Origin: Bacillus sp. SB49
GTDB lineage: Bacteria > Bacillota > Bacilli > Bacillales > Halobacillaceae
Reading direction: 5' to 3'
Assembly: GCF_000469135.2 (NCBI RefSeq)
Contig: NZ_CP048117.1
Location: 967,501 to 1,031,500 of the forward strand
DNA: 64,000 nucleotides
Position numbers and translations under genes: made by a program. This document shows, in pieces, positions 52,916 through 61,779 of this stretch. Numbering within the stretch: position 1 is the stretch's first letter; each line of letters begins with the position of its first letter. Below the pieces are notes generated by a model. It did no database searches, was not told the origin of the DNA, and saw only the letters and a program-made list of their open reading frames with translations.

Positions 52916-53073
52916 TCGCTACACCTCTTCCCATCCATCATACATGAGGTTTTGAAACGGTTCAATTCAATGGTTTCATTTATTTATCTTCCACGCTTCC
53001 AGACTAGACAGGGGTTATGTCTGTTGAGTACGATTAAGTGGAAAAGAGATCGATTAGAAAGGGACGATATACG

Positions 53074-54621
53074 ATGTCGAAGGAGTTAGACCTGACCCAA
53101 TACGAGAAGAAAATTATCGTAAGAACGATGCAGGAAAAAGATATAGAGCAGATTTTTGAATTGCAGCAGGTGTGTTTCCCAGGGATGGATCCGTGGAAGC
53201 GGGAGCATTTGGAAAGCCATTTGAAGCATTTTCCTGAAGGACAGTTTGTCGTCGAATACGAGGGGAAAATCATCGGGAGCTGTTCCAGTCTTATTGTCAA
53301 TTTCGATGAATATGACGATAAACATACGTGGGATGATATTACGGATGAAGGGTATATCACCAATCACGACCCTGATGGGTATAACTTATATGGAATTGAA
53401 GTAATGGTCCATCCGGAGTACCGTGGGATGAAAATCGGCCGCAGACTTTATGAGGCACGTAAAGATTTGGCCAGAGAGCTCAACTTGAAAAGTATTATTA
53501 TCGGAGGGAGAATTCCGAATTATCACCAGTATGAAAATGAGCTGAGTCCGAGAGAGTACGTAGAAGAAGTAAGGAATCAGAACATTTACGACCCGGTCCT
53601 CACTTTCCAGGTGATGAATGGTTTTACGGTTATGCGGATCAATCCTGACTACCTTCCGGATGACAGAGCTTCCATGAAATATGCGACGTTGATGGAATGG
53701 AACAATATTGATTACCGTGCCAGAACAAAACGTTATTTCAAGACAAGTCACCCGGTTCGGATCATGGTCATTCAATACATGATGAAAAATATTGATTCCT
53801 TCGAGGAGTTCGCTAAGCAATGTGAATATTACGTTGATGTTGCAGCGGATTACGGCTCGGATTTCGCCGTATTTCCAGAGATATTCACGACACAGTTGAT
53901 GTCATTCCTGGAAGAAAAGGTGCCTTCCAAAGCTGTCCGCAAACTGAGTGAATTCACGGAAGATTATATTGAAATGTTCACCGACTTGGCGGTGAAATAC
54001 AATGTTAATATTATCGGCGGCTCGCATTTCGTCGAAGAAGATGAACAGATCTACAATATATCGTACCTGTTCCGCAGGGATGGAACGATTGAAAAGCAGT
54101 ATAAAATTCACGTAACGCCGAATGAACGGACGTGGTGGGGTATCCAGCCGGGAGATGCCATCAAGGTGTTCGATACCGATTGTGGAAAGATTGCCATTCA
54201 GATCTGTTACGACATCCAATTTCCTGAATTGGCGCGTTATGCCGTTGATCAGGGTGCGAACATTATTTTTGTTCCATTTTGTACGGATGACCGCCAGGGA
54301 TATTTACGAGTCCGTTACTGTGCGCAGGCACGTGCCGTTGAGAATCAGGTTTACACCGTCATTGCAGGGACAGTCGGAAACTTGACGCAGGTGGAGAACA
54401 TGGATATTCAATATGCCCAGTCTGGTATCTTCACACCATCAGATTTTGAATTTGCACGTGATGGCATTATCGGGGAATGTAACGCCAATGTAGAGACGGT
54501 TGTCGTCGGTGATGTTGATTTAGAGATTCTGCGTCGACAGCGCAAGTCGGGGACGGTCCGTCAGCTTCGGGATCGCAGGCGCGACCTGTTCCGATTGGAG
54601 TATAATGTGGAAACAGAATAA
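53074..54621 (+). CDS. yhcX: GNAT acetyltransferase / carbon-nitrogen hydrolase fusion (YhcX-like)
   Basis: 515 residues, close to B. subtilis YhcX (about 513). The N-terminal 215 residues are a GNAT domain with the acetyl-CoA loop EVMVHPEYRGMKIGRRLYEA. The C-terminal 300 residues are a nitrilase-superfamily domain with the Glu-Lys-Cys triad: Glu in FAVFPEIFT, Lys in YKIHVTPNE, and Cys in IAIQICYDIQFPE. The substrate is unknown; an amidase acting on a small amide is expected from the superfamily. ATG 53074 follows AAAGGGA. A perfect terminator follows. Confidence 0.93.
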   Translation: MSKELDLTQYEKKIIVRTMQEKDIEQIFELQQVCFPGMDPWKREHLESHLKHFPEGQFVVEYEGKIIGSCSSLIVNFDEYDDKHTWDDITDEGYITNHDPDGYNLYGIEVMVHPEYRGMKIGRRLYEARKDLARELNLKSIIIGGRIPNYHQYENELSPREYVEEVRNQNIYDPVLTFQVMNGFTVMRINPDYLPDDRASMKYATLMEWNNIDYRARTKRYFKTSHPVRIMVIQYMMKNIDSFEEFAKQCEYYVDVAADYGSDFAVFPEIFTTQLMSFLEEKVPSKAVRKLSEFTEDYIEMFTDLAVKYNVNIIGGSHFVEEDEQIYNISYLFRRDGTIEKQYKIHVTPNERTWWGIQPGDAIKVFDTDCGKIAIQICYDIQFPELARYAVDQGANIIFVPFCTDDRQGYLRVRYCAQARAVENQVYTVIAGTVGNLTQVENMDIQYAQSGIFTPSDFEFARDGIIGECNANVETVVVGDVDLEILRRQRKSGTVRQLRDRRRDLFRLEYNVETE

Positions 54622-54627
54622 GGTAAG

Positions 54628-54663
54628 AAGAAAGCTCTCCGGATTTCTCCGGAGAGCTTTCTT
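54628..54663. terminator. Bidirectional terminator between yhcX and the yhdB-like gene
   Basis: A perfect 16-bp stem, AAGAAAGCTCTCCGGA with TCCGGAGAGCTTTCTT, and a TTTC loop. Confidence 0.92.
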
Positions 54664-54896
54664 TATATGGTGAAACTCGGCTCCAGCGTCTTCGTCTGGG
54701 CGTGGTCGATATAACTCAATAACGCTTCATGGGCTTCGAGCATTTCACTTTGATCACTCGGGTAATAACAGGAATGCAGGAATGATTCGATCTTTTTTGA
54801 TAAGAACTGGTCTCGTGTGCGGACCATCAAAACAAGTAAGTCATCCCATTGTCCCCAAATCATGAAGTGAAGTGCTTTGTCATAATCGTAATTCAT
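54663..54896 (-). CDS. Small YhdB-like protein
   Basis: 77 residues from ATG 54896 (AGAGGA about ten bases upstream; GTG 54905 is a possible longer start). MNYDYDKALHFMIWGQWDDL, then LVLMVRTRDQFLSKKIESFL and HSCYYPSDQSEMLEAHEALL look like the short YhdB family of Bacillus as I remember it. The place next to yhcX and near spoVR agrees with the B. subtilis yhc-yhd order. No function is known. Mostly helical and cytosolic. Confidence 0.65.
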   Translation of the reverse strand: MNYDYDKALHFMIWGQWDDLLVLMVRTRDQFLSKKIESFLHSCYYPSDQSEMLEAHEALLSYIDHAQTKTLEPSFTI

Positions 54897-55082
54897 GATG
54901 GACACATCCTCTGTTTAATGAAGCTTACGATTATTATCTCCTGTCCGGGAGTGTTAACTCGAGTGAGTTCGTCACATTTATGGGAATGCCGACACATTGT
55001 TACGTATTTCTTCCGCAAAATAAAGCGAAATTTGTTATGATGGAGTGGAAAAGTTTTGCTGTGATGGGGGAGAGTCGGGTAA

Positions 55083-55550
55083 ATGAATAAACGAGTAATG
55101 CTGTACATAAACACAGGAATCACCGCTTTATTCGTCATCAGTCTGTTCATAAGTTTTGCAACGATGGAAGCGGAAGGAACGCACCAGACATGGGTGACGA
55201 TTACGGAATGTGTTGGAGGTGCTTCCATACTATTGGCAGGTATTTCTTTGGTTTACTTAAAAGATGAGCACCGTTTCGTGCCATTATCTATATTGTATTT
55301 TTTTGCCCCATGGCTTTTGTATGCACTCGGGCATGAGATCGGTTTCGATGCATCGACACCTTACGTATGGGCCTGGTTTATCGGTTTGTACCTTCTGTTG
55401 ATTGCGGGCTTCATCCTGATCCGCATGTTTTATTTTAAAATGCACGGTGTTTATCAATTAATTCCGGCAGTCCTTCTATTTGTGAACGGAATCCTGTTGG
55501 TTTACCTTCTTTTTCTTCAACTATGGTGGCTGCTGCCATTCGGTTCTTAA
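55083..55550 (+). CDS. Five-span membrane protein of unknown function
   Basis: 155 residues with about five hydrophobic helices: residues 8-26, 39-57, 64-82, 93-113 and 119-145. The sequence is rich in Leu, Phe and Trp, with the external segment FATMEAEGTHQTW. No motif or family is recognised. GGGGGAGAG precedes the ATG with close spacing. Monocistronic, closed by a GC-rich terminator. Confidence 0.7.
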   Translation: MNKRVMLYINTGITALFVISLFISFATMEAEGTHQTWVTITECVGGASILLAGISLVYLKDEHRFVPLSILYFFAPWLLYALGHEIGFDASTPYVWAWFIGLYLLLIAGFILIRMFYFKMHGVYQLIPAVLLFVNGILLVYLLFLQLWWLLPFGS

Positions 55551-55553
55551 GCC

Positions 55554-55588
55554 GACCCCCGGTCTTCTTCGGAAGGCCGGGTTTTTTT
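55554..55588 (+). terminator. Terminator of the five-span membrane protein
   Basis: CCCCCGGTCTTC pairs imperfectly with GGAAGGCCGGG, followed by seven T. Confidence 0.75.
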
Positions 55589-55604
55589 GCCTCTGTTTGC
55601 TGTC

Positions 55605-55633
55605 GCATATTTAGAAGGTACCCACACATACTA
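55605..55633 (+). promoter_or_regulatory. Sigma-G promoter of the yhcN-like gene
   Basis: GCATA (55605-55609), 17 bases, CATACTA (55627-55633): a full match to the sigma-G/F consensus at both elements. Confidence 0.75.
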
Positions 55634-55662
55634 CCCATAAATCCATGGAAGGAGGTAGACGC

Positions 55663-56208
55663 ATGAAAATAAAAGCACTTGCTATCGGACTGTTGGCAGC
55701 AACGTCGCTTGTAGCCTGTCAAGCAGAACAGGAAGCGAGAGATAACGATGCCAATTATGACGGTGTTCAGAACACAAGGTTTGAACGCTCCGCCGACAAT
55801 ATGTATGAAGAAGGTAACAATGCCAATCAGTATGACAATGACCGCGGAATGCAGCATAATACGAATTACCATGTAGCTAAAGATGCAGCAAACCGTATCG
55901 AGAAAAATGTCAAAGGCGTCAAGAATGTTTATGTGTTGAAAACACGTGACAATGCCTATGTAGCGGCAGAGCTTGATAATCCAACCGGAGACAAGAACGA
56001 AGTTTCCGATGAAATGGAGAAGCAGATCAAAAAAGCGGTGAAGGATTCGGACCAGGATATTAACAATGTCTATATTTCCACGAATCCGGACTTCGTTGAT
56101 TTGACGAACAACTATGTACAGGATGTAGAAAACGGACAACCTGTACGTGGTTTCTTCCGTGAATTCGGAGAAATGGTTGACCGGGTTTTCCCGGACCAAC
56201 GCTCGTAA
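55663..56208 (+). CDS. yhcN: Sporulation lipoprotein, YhcN/YlaJ family
   Basis: 181 residues. The lipoprotein signal ends ATSLVAC, then QAEQEARDN. An Asn/Asp-rich linker (about 25-70) leads into the YhcN/YlaJ domain: VAKDAANRIEKNVKGVKNVY, then VLKTRDNAYVAAEL and EKQIKKAVKDSDQDINNVYI. In B. subtilis, YhcN is a forespore lipoprotein found in the spore inner membrane. GGAAGGAGG precedes ATG 55663. The near-perfect sigma-G promoter supports forespore expression. Confidence 0.9.
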   Translation: MKIKALAIGLLAATSLVACQAEQEARDNDANYDGVQNTRFERSADNMYEEGNNANQYDNDRGMQHNTNYHVAKDAANRIEKNVKGVKNVYVLKTRDNAYVAAELDNPTGDKNEVSDEMEKQIKKAVKDSDQDINNVYISTNPDFVDLTNNYVQDVENGQPVRGFFREFGEMVDRVFPDQRS

Positions 56209-56210
56209 GG

Positions 56211-56252
56211 AAAAGCCCAATGCCCTTCGTGGGTCTTGGGCTTTCTTTTTTT
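56211..56252 (+). terminator. Terminator of the yhcN-like gene
   Basis: AAAAGCCCA pairs with TGGGCTTT around a 17-base partly paired loop, then CTTTTTTT. Confidence 0.8.
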
Positions 56253-56372
56253 GGATAGGGGCGGGTCCTCTAAATTTTCACTGCAGTCTGAAAGAGCAGG
56301 ATATACTCCTGTACATAGTAACTTAAAACAGATAGAAGGATGCGTGTCGATGTTCTAACTTGGCTCATTCCT

Positions 56373-56401
56373 TCATGTTCACGGTCCCCCTTTCATATAG
56401 T
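56373..56401 (+). promoter_or_regulatory. Candidate sigma-E promoter of spoVR
   Basis: TCATGTT (56373-56379), 14 bases, CATATAGT (56394-56401), compared with KMATATT-N14-CATACAHT. The -35 closely resembles that in front of prkA. Confidence 0.6.
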
Positions 56402-56432
56402 TAAGTAAGCGAAATTGAAGGAGGGGGCATCT

Positions 56433-57842
56433 TTGAAGCCAGATGACCAAAAAAAACTGGAATATGCCATCAGGGAAATAACAGAGATTGCTAAAGGTTT
56501 CGGACTGGATTTCTATCCGATGCGGTATGAGGTCTGTCCTGATGATATCATTTATACATTCGGCGCATACGGCATGCCGACGCGATTCTCTCATTGGAGC
56601 TTTGGTAAGCAGTACTATAAAATGAAGCTTCAGTATGATTTAGGACTGAGTAAAATATATGAACTTGTCATTAATTCGAATCCCTGCTACGCGTTTCTGC
56701 TCAATTCCAACAGCCTGATCCAGAACAAGTTGATTGTTGCCCACGTTCTTGCACACTGTGACTTCTTCAAAAATAACGCCAGGTTTCAGAATACGAAGAG
56801 GGATATGGTCGAGAGCATGGCGGCAACGGCCGAAAGGATTGCTGCATACGACCGATTATATGGTAAGGAAGAAGTGGAATCTTTCCTGGATGCTGTTCTG
56901 GCTATACAGGAACATATCGATCCTTCGCTCGTAAGGCCGAAACTCGCCTGGTCTTTGGATGAAGAGGAAAGTGAAGAGAAGGCCCCGCGTACGGTTTACG
57001 ATGATCTGTGGAAAATGGATGAATCTTCCTCTGAAGAGCAGCCAGCCTTCCGTAAGAAAAAGAAGTTTCCGCCTCGTCCAGAAAAGGACTTGCTGTTGTT
57101 TATTGAACAATACAGCAGGGATCTCGAGGACTGGCAGCGGGATATTCTGACGATGATGCGTGAAGAAATGCTCTATTTCTGGCCTCAACTGGAAACGAAA
57201 ATTATGAACGAAGGGTGGGCGTCCTTCTGGCATGCCCGTATTATCAGAGAAATGGACCTGACAAGTGACGAAGCGATTGAATTCGCCAAGTTGAATGCCA
57301 GTGTTGTCCAACCGTCGAAGACACAGTTGAACCCTTATTACCTCGGACTGAAAATTTTTGAAGACATAGAAGAGCGTTATAATAATCCGACAGCAGAAAT
57401 GAGGAAACACGGTATTGAGCCCGGAAGCGGTCGAGAGAAGATGTACGAAGTACGGGAGATCGAGTCCGATCAGAGCTTCATCCGGAACTATTTAACGAAG
57501 GAATTGGTGCGTCAGGAGGATTTATATCTTTTTCAAAAGCAGGGACAGAAATATAAAATAACCGATAAAGATCATGAATCGGTAAGAGATCAGCTCGTAA
57601 CGATGCGTGTCAATGGAGGGTTTCCTTATCTTACCGTCCAGGACGGTGATTATATGAAGAGCGGCGAGTTATATATTAAGCATCATTTTGAAGAGGTGGA
57701 GCTTGATGTTGGGTACTTGGAGAAGACGCTCCCATACATTCATCAGCTCTGGGGCCGCCCTGTCCATATGGAAACACTCATAGAAGGACGGGACGTCGTG
57801 TTCAGCTATGGAGGAAAAAAGATTCAAAAGAAATACTTGTAA
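56433..57842 (+). CDS. spoVR: Stage V sporulation protein R
   Basis: 469 residues, essentially the length of B. subtilis SpoVR (468), which is made in the mother cell and needed for proper spore cortex. Family marks include [20 protein letters not shown], the HWSFGK segment, [16 protein letters not shown], and the central [12 protein letters not shown] with nearby metal-like residues. TTG 56433 lies six bases after AAGGAGGGGG; the upstream TTG at 56415 overlaps that site. A sigma-E-like promoter lies directly upstream. Molecular function is not known, but SpoVR-type proteins co-occur with PrkA and YhbH in many bacteria. Confidence 0.95.
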   Translation: MKPDDQKKLEYAIREITEIAKGFGLDFYPMRYEVCPDDIIYTFGAYGMPTRFSHWSFGKQYYKMKLQYDLGLSKIYELVINSNPCYAFLLNSNSLIQNKLIVAHVLAHCDFFKNNARFQNTKRDMVESMAATAERIAAYDRLYGKEEVESFLDAVLAIQEHIDPSLVRPKLAWSLDEEESEEKAPRTVYDDLWKMDESSSEEQPAFRKKKKFPPRPEKDLLLFIEQYSRDLEDWQRDILTMMREEMLYFWPQLETKIMNEGWASFWHARIIREMDLTSDEAIEFAKLNASVVQPSKTQLNPYYLGLKIFEDIEERYNNPTAEMRKHGIEPGSGREKMYEVREIESDQSFIRNYLTKELVRQEDLYLFQKQGQKYKITDKDHESVRDQLVTMRVNGGFPYLTVQDGDYMKSGELYIKHHFEEVELDVGYLEKTLPYIHQLWGRPVHMETLIEGRDVVFSYGGKKIQKKYL

Positions 57843-57847
57843 GTACC

Positions 57848-57880
57848 GGACGGCCCTGTGAAAGGGCCGTCGTTTTTTTA
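57848..57880 (+). terminator. Terminator of spoVR
   Basis: GACGGCCCT pairs with AGGGCCGTC, followed by seven T. Confidence 0.9.
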
Positions 57881-57995
57881 CATAAGAGACTTCCAAACGA
57901 CAGCATCTGATCCGACGCTTGGGGAAAGCGGGTTCAAGGAGGAGGATGCCGTCGGATTTTCACGTTCAACGATCGCTCTATCAGAAGGGTTTCTC

Positions 57996-58004
57996 TGCTA
58001 TAAT
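57996..58004 (+). promoter_or_regulatory. Extended -10 promoter
   Basis: TGCTATAAT, 37 bases before the next gene; no good -35 is visible. Confidence 0.5.
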
Positions 58005-58040
58005 GGCGGTAAACGTTACCATTCGGGGGAGGCGTGGAAT

Positions 58041-58577
58041 ATGAAACGTGTTCGTTTGGCGATTGCAGGTCTCGTTGTCCTTCTGATCATCTGCTGTTTC
58101 TTTTATTTCGATAATCGTAAGTTAAATCAATTGGCTGGTGATGAGTTGTATCCTATGGCAGGCGAACCTACACAGCATCCACAGCCGCTGACAGCGTCGT
58201 CGGTAGATATAGGGAATACGGGAATCCACGTAACGAGACTGTACAGTACCAATGCTTCTAAAGGGCTTTTTATGGGCATCTGGTATGGAAAGGGTAATAA
58301 TAAAATGAATGCTGGTGAAAACGACTGGCTGATGGAAGACGGGGAAATCGATTTTCTTGTACAGGCCGTGGATACGAATGGAACAACCTTCAACGGTGAA
58401 ATGAATGGTGTGATCCGAGGCACTTTCTCCACATTCCGGTATGTGAAGTTCGATAATTTCCATTATGATGATGAACTGGAGTCCATCACCCTCGCTTTCT
58501 ACCCATTGATGGAAGGGGAGGAAGGAAAGGAGCCCTATCCCCATGCGTGGCTGGAAACATCGATTCCGGTAGAGTGA
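58041..58577 (+). CDS. Membrane-anchored extracytoplasmic protein of unknown function
   Basis: 178 residues. One N-terminal span (about residues 5-25: LAIAGLVVLLIICCFFYF) is followed by an external domain with beta-type segments (NTGIHVTRLYS; FLVQAVDTNGTTFNGEMNGV; ESITLAFYPLM). No named family is recognised. GGGGGAGG sits eight bases before ATG 58041; the reading frame is open further upstream, but across the extended -10 promoter, so the shorter form is preferred. Monocistronic. Confidence 0.7.
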   Translation: MKRVRLAIAGLVVLLIICCFFYFDNRKLNQLAGDELYPMAGEPTQHPQPLTASSVDIGNTGIHVTRLYSTNASKGLFMGIWYGKGNNKMNAGENDWLMEDGEIDFLVQAVDTNGTTFNGEMNGVIRGTFSTFRYVKFDNFHYDDELESITLAFYPLMEGEEGKEPYPHAWLETSIPVE

Positions 58578-58746
58578 CGAGCAAGGAATGGCTTCCTCCT
58601 GCATAGGTTAGTTTAAGACGGAGGACGGAGACGGACTGGTATCGGAAATGCTGTTTGTGCAAATATTTCGTAAATAATGCCCCTAACTTCTCTGTTTTCT
58701 GATACACTATTCGTTAATCGATATTAGGAGTGGAGGATGCTTATTC

Positions 58747-59637
58747 ATGACGATCTATGACCATGTTTTGACAGAAGGCGGCTTTGTTGACCAGAACGAT
58801 CTGCGTTACCCGTTTGAGGAACGGGGACTCCAATTCGGAGACGGCATCTACGAAGTCATCCGGGTTTACAACGGGACCAGTTATTTAATTCAGGAACATG
58901 TCGAGAGGCTGTACCGCTCAGCGGCGGCTGTTAAGATCAATGTTCCTTTTTCCAAAGAAGACATGTACCACAAGATGGAAGAGCTGCTTCATAAGAACGG
59001 GATCGACGGGGATGCCAAAATCTATCTTCAGATCACACGCGGATCTGCTCCACGCGACCACGTCTTTCCTTTAAATACAAATGCGAATCTTTATGCTTAT
59101 GTGAAAGATCTTCCGCGTCCGGAGGCACTCCTTCGTGAGGGTGTATCAGCTGTAACACAGGAGGACGTAAGGTGGGATTGGTGCTACATTAAGAGCCTCA
59201 ACCTGCTTCCGAACGTCCTTGCCAAGCAGGCGGCAAAAGAACAAAACTGTTACGAAGCCATTCTCCATAAACAGGGGGAAGTGACCGAGTGCAGTTCATC
59301 GAATATCTATTTGGTAAAAGACGGGAGCGTGTACACGCATCCGGCTAAGAAGAACATCCTTCATGGGTGTGTACGTATGCGAGTAGAGGCATTCTGCAGT
59401 GAGGAGGGCGTTTCTTTCATCGAGCAGGCGTTCCAGGTGGAAGACATATGGAATGCGGATGAAGTATTTCTTTCCAGCAGTACCTCAGAGGTGATGCCAG
59501 TCATCCAGGTTGATGGAAAACAGGTAGGGAACGGTGTGCCCGGGACCGTTACACGTACGCTTCAGAAGAAATATGAAGAAGATGCAAAGCTTTCTGCAGA
59601 CGCATCTCTATTCTCCAGCGAAGTCGCAGCAGAATAG
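58747..59637 (+). CDS. dat: D-alanine aminotransferase
   Basis: PLP enzyme interconverting D-amino acids and 2-oxo acids, supplying D-glutamate for peptidoglycan. 296 residues in the fold-type IV class. The early motif GLQFGDGIYEVIRVY is D-AAT-like. The PLP lysine is K149 in CYIKSLNLLPNVLAKQ, followed by EVTECSSSNIYLV with the pyridine-binding Glu. FLSSSTSEVMPV is the phosphate-site region. AGGAGTGGAGG precedes the ATG. It corresponds to yheM/dat in the B. subtilis map. A terminator follows. Confidence 0.95.
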   Translation: MTIYDHVLTEGGFVDQNDLRYPFEERGLQFGDGIYEVIRVYNGTSYLIQEHVERLYRSAAAVKINVPFSKEDMYHKMEELLHKNGIDGDAKIYLQITRGSAPRDHVFPLNTNANLYAYVKDLPRPEALLREGVSAVTQEDVRWDWCYIKSLNLLPNVLAKQAAKEQNCYEAILHKQGEVTECSSSNIYLVKDGSVYTHPAKKNILHGCVRMRVEAFCSEEGVSFIEQAFQVEDIWNADEVFLSSSTSEVMPVIQVDGKQVGNGVPGTVTRTLQKKYEEDAKLSADASLFSSEVAAE

Positions 59638-59642
59638 AAGTG

Positions 59643-59675
59643 GAACCCGCCCGGCATGAACCGGGCGGGTTTTTC
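59643..59675 (+). terminator. Terminator of dat
   Basis: AACCCGCCCGG pairs with CCGGGCGGGTT, then TTT. Confidence 0.9.
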
Positions 59676-59718
59676 GTGTGCGCTGGTTTCACGGGGCTCC
59701 CTTTCTTTTTCTATGGTA

Positions 59719-59727
59719 TGCTATAAT
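59719..59727 (+). promoter_or_regulatory. Extended -10 promoter
   Basis: TGCTATAAT, 33 bases before the next start codon. Confidence 0.5.
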
Positions 59728-59759
59728 GCTTAATGAAATCTTCGGAGGGAGTGAGCGAT

Positions 59760-60197
59760 TTGGCAGACGTCAAAATCGAAATGACGAAAGAACAATATGA
59801 AACGCTTGTGGAAGCGGTATTTCTTGGAACATGGATGGTTAACTCAACGAAGATGGAACTGGACGAAGCGTTTGAAGATGTTCGGGAACTTGTTCTATCT
59901 AAATATAAAGAAGCCGGATTAGAAGACCGTATCGTTTATCAGGATGCCATGGATATACATGACCTCGATGTGGATTATGAGTCTAAGCTGCTTGATACGC
60001 ATGTGGAGGATTATGATGAATTCAGTTTCTGGGACAAGCTTGTGGAGAAGCTTACTGAAAAGGAATGGACAGAGAAGTATGGACCGATGGAAGGTTCTAT
60101 GAATGAAGAGCAAATGATGAAGCGTCTGGAGATCGAGGAGAAGATCGGGCAGAAGCTTGAAGAAACTGGAGTAACGAAGCTTTCATTTGATAAGTAA
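59760..60197 (+). CDS. Acidic cytosolic protein of unknown function
   Basis: 145 residues, strongly acidic and helical, with no membrane segment. It begins MADVKIEMTKEQYETLVEAV, includes FLGTWMVNSTK and the acidic block VEDYDEFSFWDKLVEKLTEK, and ends KLSFDK. TTG 59760 has GGAGGGAG eight bases upstream; in-frame GTG 59751 is closer to that site. No family is recognised. The acidity fits a cytosolic protein of a salt-tolerant organism but is not proof. A terminator shared with the convergent YczE-like gene follows. Confidence 0.72.
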   Translation: MADVKIEMTKEQYETLVEAVFLGTWMVNSTKMELDEAFEDVRELVLSKYKEAGLEDRIVYQDAMDIHDLDVDYESKLLDTHVEDYDEFSFWDKLVEKLTEKEWTEKYGPMEGSMNEEQMMKRLEIEEKIGQKLEETGVTKLSFDK

Positions 60198-60201
60198 CGG
60201 A

Positions 60202-60234
60202 CAAAAAGCGTGAGGCACGGCGTCACGCTTTTTG
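60202..60234. terminator. Bidirectional terminator overlapping the YczE-like stop
   Basis: CAAAAAGCGTGA pairs perfectly with TCACGCTTTTTG. Confidence 0.9.
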
Positions 60235-60858
60235 TTTCTCTTTTTTATTTGATTTCGTCCACATGCCCGCAACGGGTCGTGCGAGCGGGAAGGACCATTG
60301 AATAAACGGCCCGAGAAGGATGGCTACAAGTAATGTTCCGATACCGACCGGCGCTCCTAACAGGAAGCCGATCAAAGCCATTCCCGATTCGGTGAATATC
60401 CGGACGGTACTCTTTGATTGATTGGTCCTTTCGTTCATAATCATCATGAAATGATCGAGGGGGATTCTTGGGAATGGTGTACGCAGATAAAAAGCGATTC
60501 CGACAGCGGTGGCGATCAAACCGAGCGAGAAGGTCCCCCATTGGCTCCACCATGCTTCCAATTCAACGTCGGCAAGCATCCCGTAAAGAAAGATATCGAG
60601 CGTGCGGCCGCGTATAATGATTGGAATCAGCGATTCATATTGCGGCCGCTTTTTCTCCAGTTTGGCATTAATGAGAAGTAGTATGATGAATGCCGCAATC
60701 ATGACGCTCCCGACAGTCACAGGCAGGTGCATCGATAAACCTACTGCGATACTGTCCCCGGGACCGACACCAAGACCAGAACGGATAATCAATGCCAGGC
60801 CGAGACTGGAAACGATCAGCCCTGCTGCATAGATGATAAACAATAAAAAGTATTTCAT
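60223..60858 (-). CDS. YczE/YyaS/YitT-type integral membrane protein
   Basis: 211 residues with five to six membrane spans. The YczE-type signature appears at the start: SGLGVGPGDSIAVGLSMHLP after the first helix, and GRTLDIFLYGM and RIPLDHFMM later. In B. subtilis YczE influences lipopeptide production by an unknown route; broader family function is not known. AAGGAGACG precedes ATG 60858; the longer start at 60876 is less suited. The stop lies in the shared terminator. Divergent from the SDR gene. Confidence 0.85.
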   Translation of the reverse strand: MKYFLLFIIYAAGLIVSSLGLALIIRSGLGVGPGDSIAVGLSMHLPVTVGSVMIAAFIILLLINAKLEKKRPQYESLIPIIIRGRTLDIFLYGMLADVELEAWWSQWGTFSLGLIATAVGIAFYLRTPFPRIPLDHFMMIMNERTNQSKSTVRIFTESGMALIGFLLGAPVGIGTLLVAILLGPFIQWSFPLARPVAGMWTKSNKKEKQKA

Positions 60859-60991
60859 GGTCGTCTCCTTTGGCAAGATTCAAATGGACTGCGTATATCA
60901 TATCGCTACCGGTGGGGGATGTAAAGCGATGCTGTATGGAGTGGTTTCGTCCTATAACGGGAACAGAAAAAAGAAAAGGAGGAGAAGATGA

Positions 60992-61741
60992 ATGAACTAT
61001 GCAATTATTACCGGTGCTTCACGTGGACTCGGAGAAGCGATAGCCGAGCAGTTGATGGATCGACAGGTATCTATACTTTCCTTATCTCGAACTTCTAATG
61101 AAGCGTTGAAACAGAGAGCAAAGGAGAAAGGGGTCTCTTTTTACCACGTTGCCTGTGATTTAAGTGAAGCAGAAGATACAGAAAGAGCGGTGGCGCGTGC
61201 ATCCGAAATTGTCTTCCGACCGGATACGGATTACATCTACCTTGTAAATAATGCCGGTGTCGTAGAACCCATCGAGACGGTAGGTCAGTTGGACCCTGAT
61301 TCGGTTTCCAAGCATATTCGAATAAACGTAACGGCACCGATGGTCCTCACTAATCATTTTTTGAAGGAAGCGAACAGCCGCAGCATACAGATGGGAATCA
61401 TCAATATTACTTCCGGAGCGGCAGAGAAAACGATTCATGGTTGGAGTGTGTACAGCAGTTCGAAAGCAGCACTGAATAAGTTTACAGAGACACTGGCACT
61501 TGAGCAGAAAGATCGTACGCATACCATTATTTCCTTTAGTCCAGGCGTCATGGATACGGAGATGCAGGGCGATATCCGCTCATCATCCAAGGATGCTTTT
61601 GCTGATGTAGAAAAATTTAAAAAGCTGAAGGAAGAAGGCGGGCTGAGGTCACCGGAAGAGGTGGCCGCTGTCCTGATGAAACTGCTTGGGGATAAAAGTA
61701 TAGAAAATGGGAAAGTATATCGGCTTTACGATCTAATTTAA
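60992..61741 (+). CDS. Short-chain dehydrogenase (sepiapterin/benzil reductase-like, YueD type)
   Basis: 249 residues, classical SDR. The NADP motif is TGASRGLGEA near the N terminus. NNAGVVEP, the catalytic Ser in INITSGAA, and the YSSSK catalytic Tyr-Lys follow. The C-terminal SPGVMDTEMQGDIRS and the overall pattern match bacterial benzil reductase/sepiapterin reductase-like proteins. The physiological substrate is unknown. AAAGGAGGAGAAG precedes the ATG. Confidence 0.9.
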   Translation: MNYAIITGASRGLGEAIAEQLMDRQVSILSLSRTSNEALKQRAKEKGVSFYHVACDLSEAEDTERAVARASEIVFRPDTDYIYLVNNAGVVEPIETVGQLDPDSVSKHIRINVTAPMVLTNHFLKEANSRSIQMGIINITSGAAEKTIHGWSVYSSSKAALNKFTETLALEQKDRTHTIISFSPGVMDTEMQGDIRSSSKDAFADVEKFKKLKEEGGLRSPEEVAAVLMKLLGDKSIENGKVYRLYDLI

Positions 61742-61779
61742 AACGAAATCCGCCCTTTGGAGGGCGGATTTCGTTTTAT
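61741..61779. terminator. Bidirectional terminator between the SDR and LD-carboxypeptidase genes
   Basis: AAAACGAAATCCGCCCT pairs perfectly with AGGGCGGATTTCGTTTT around TTGG. Confidence 0.93.
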
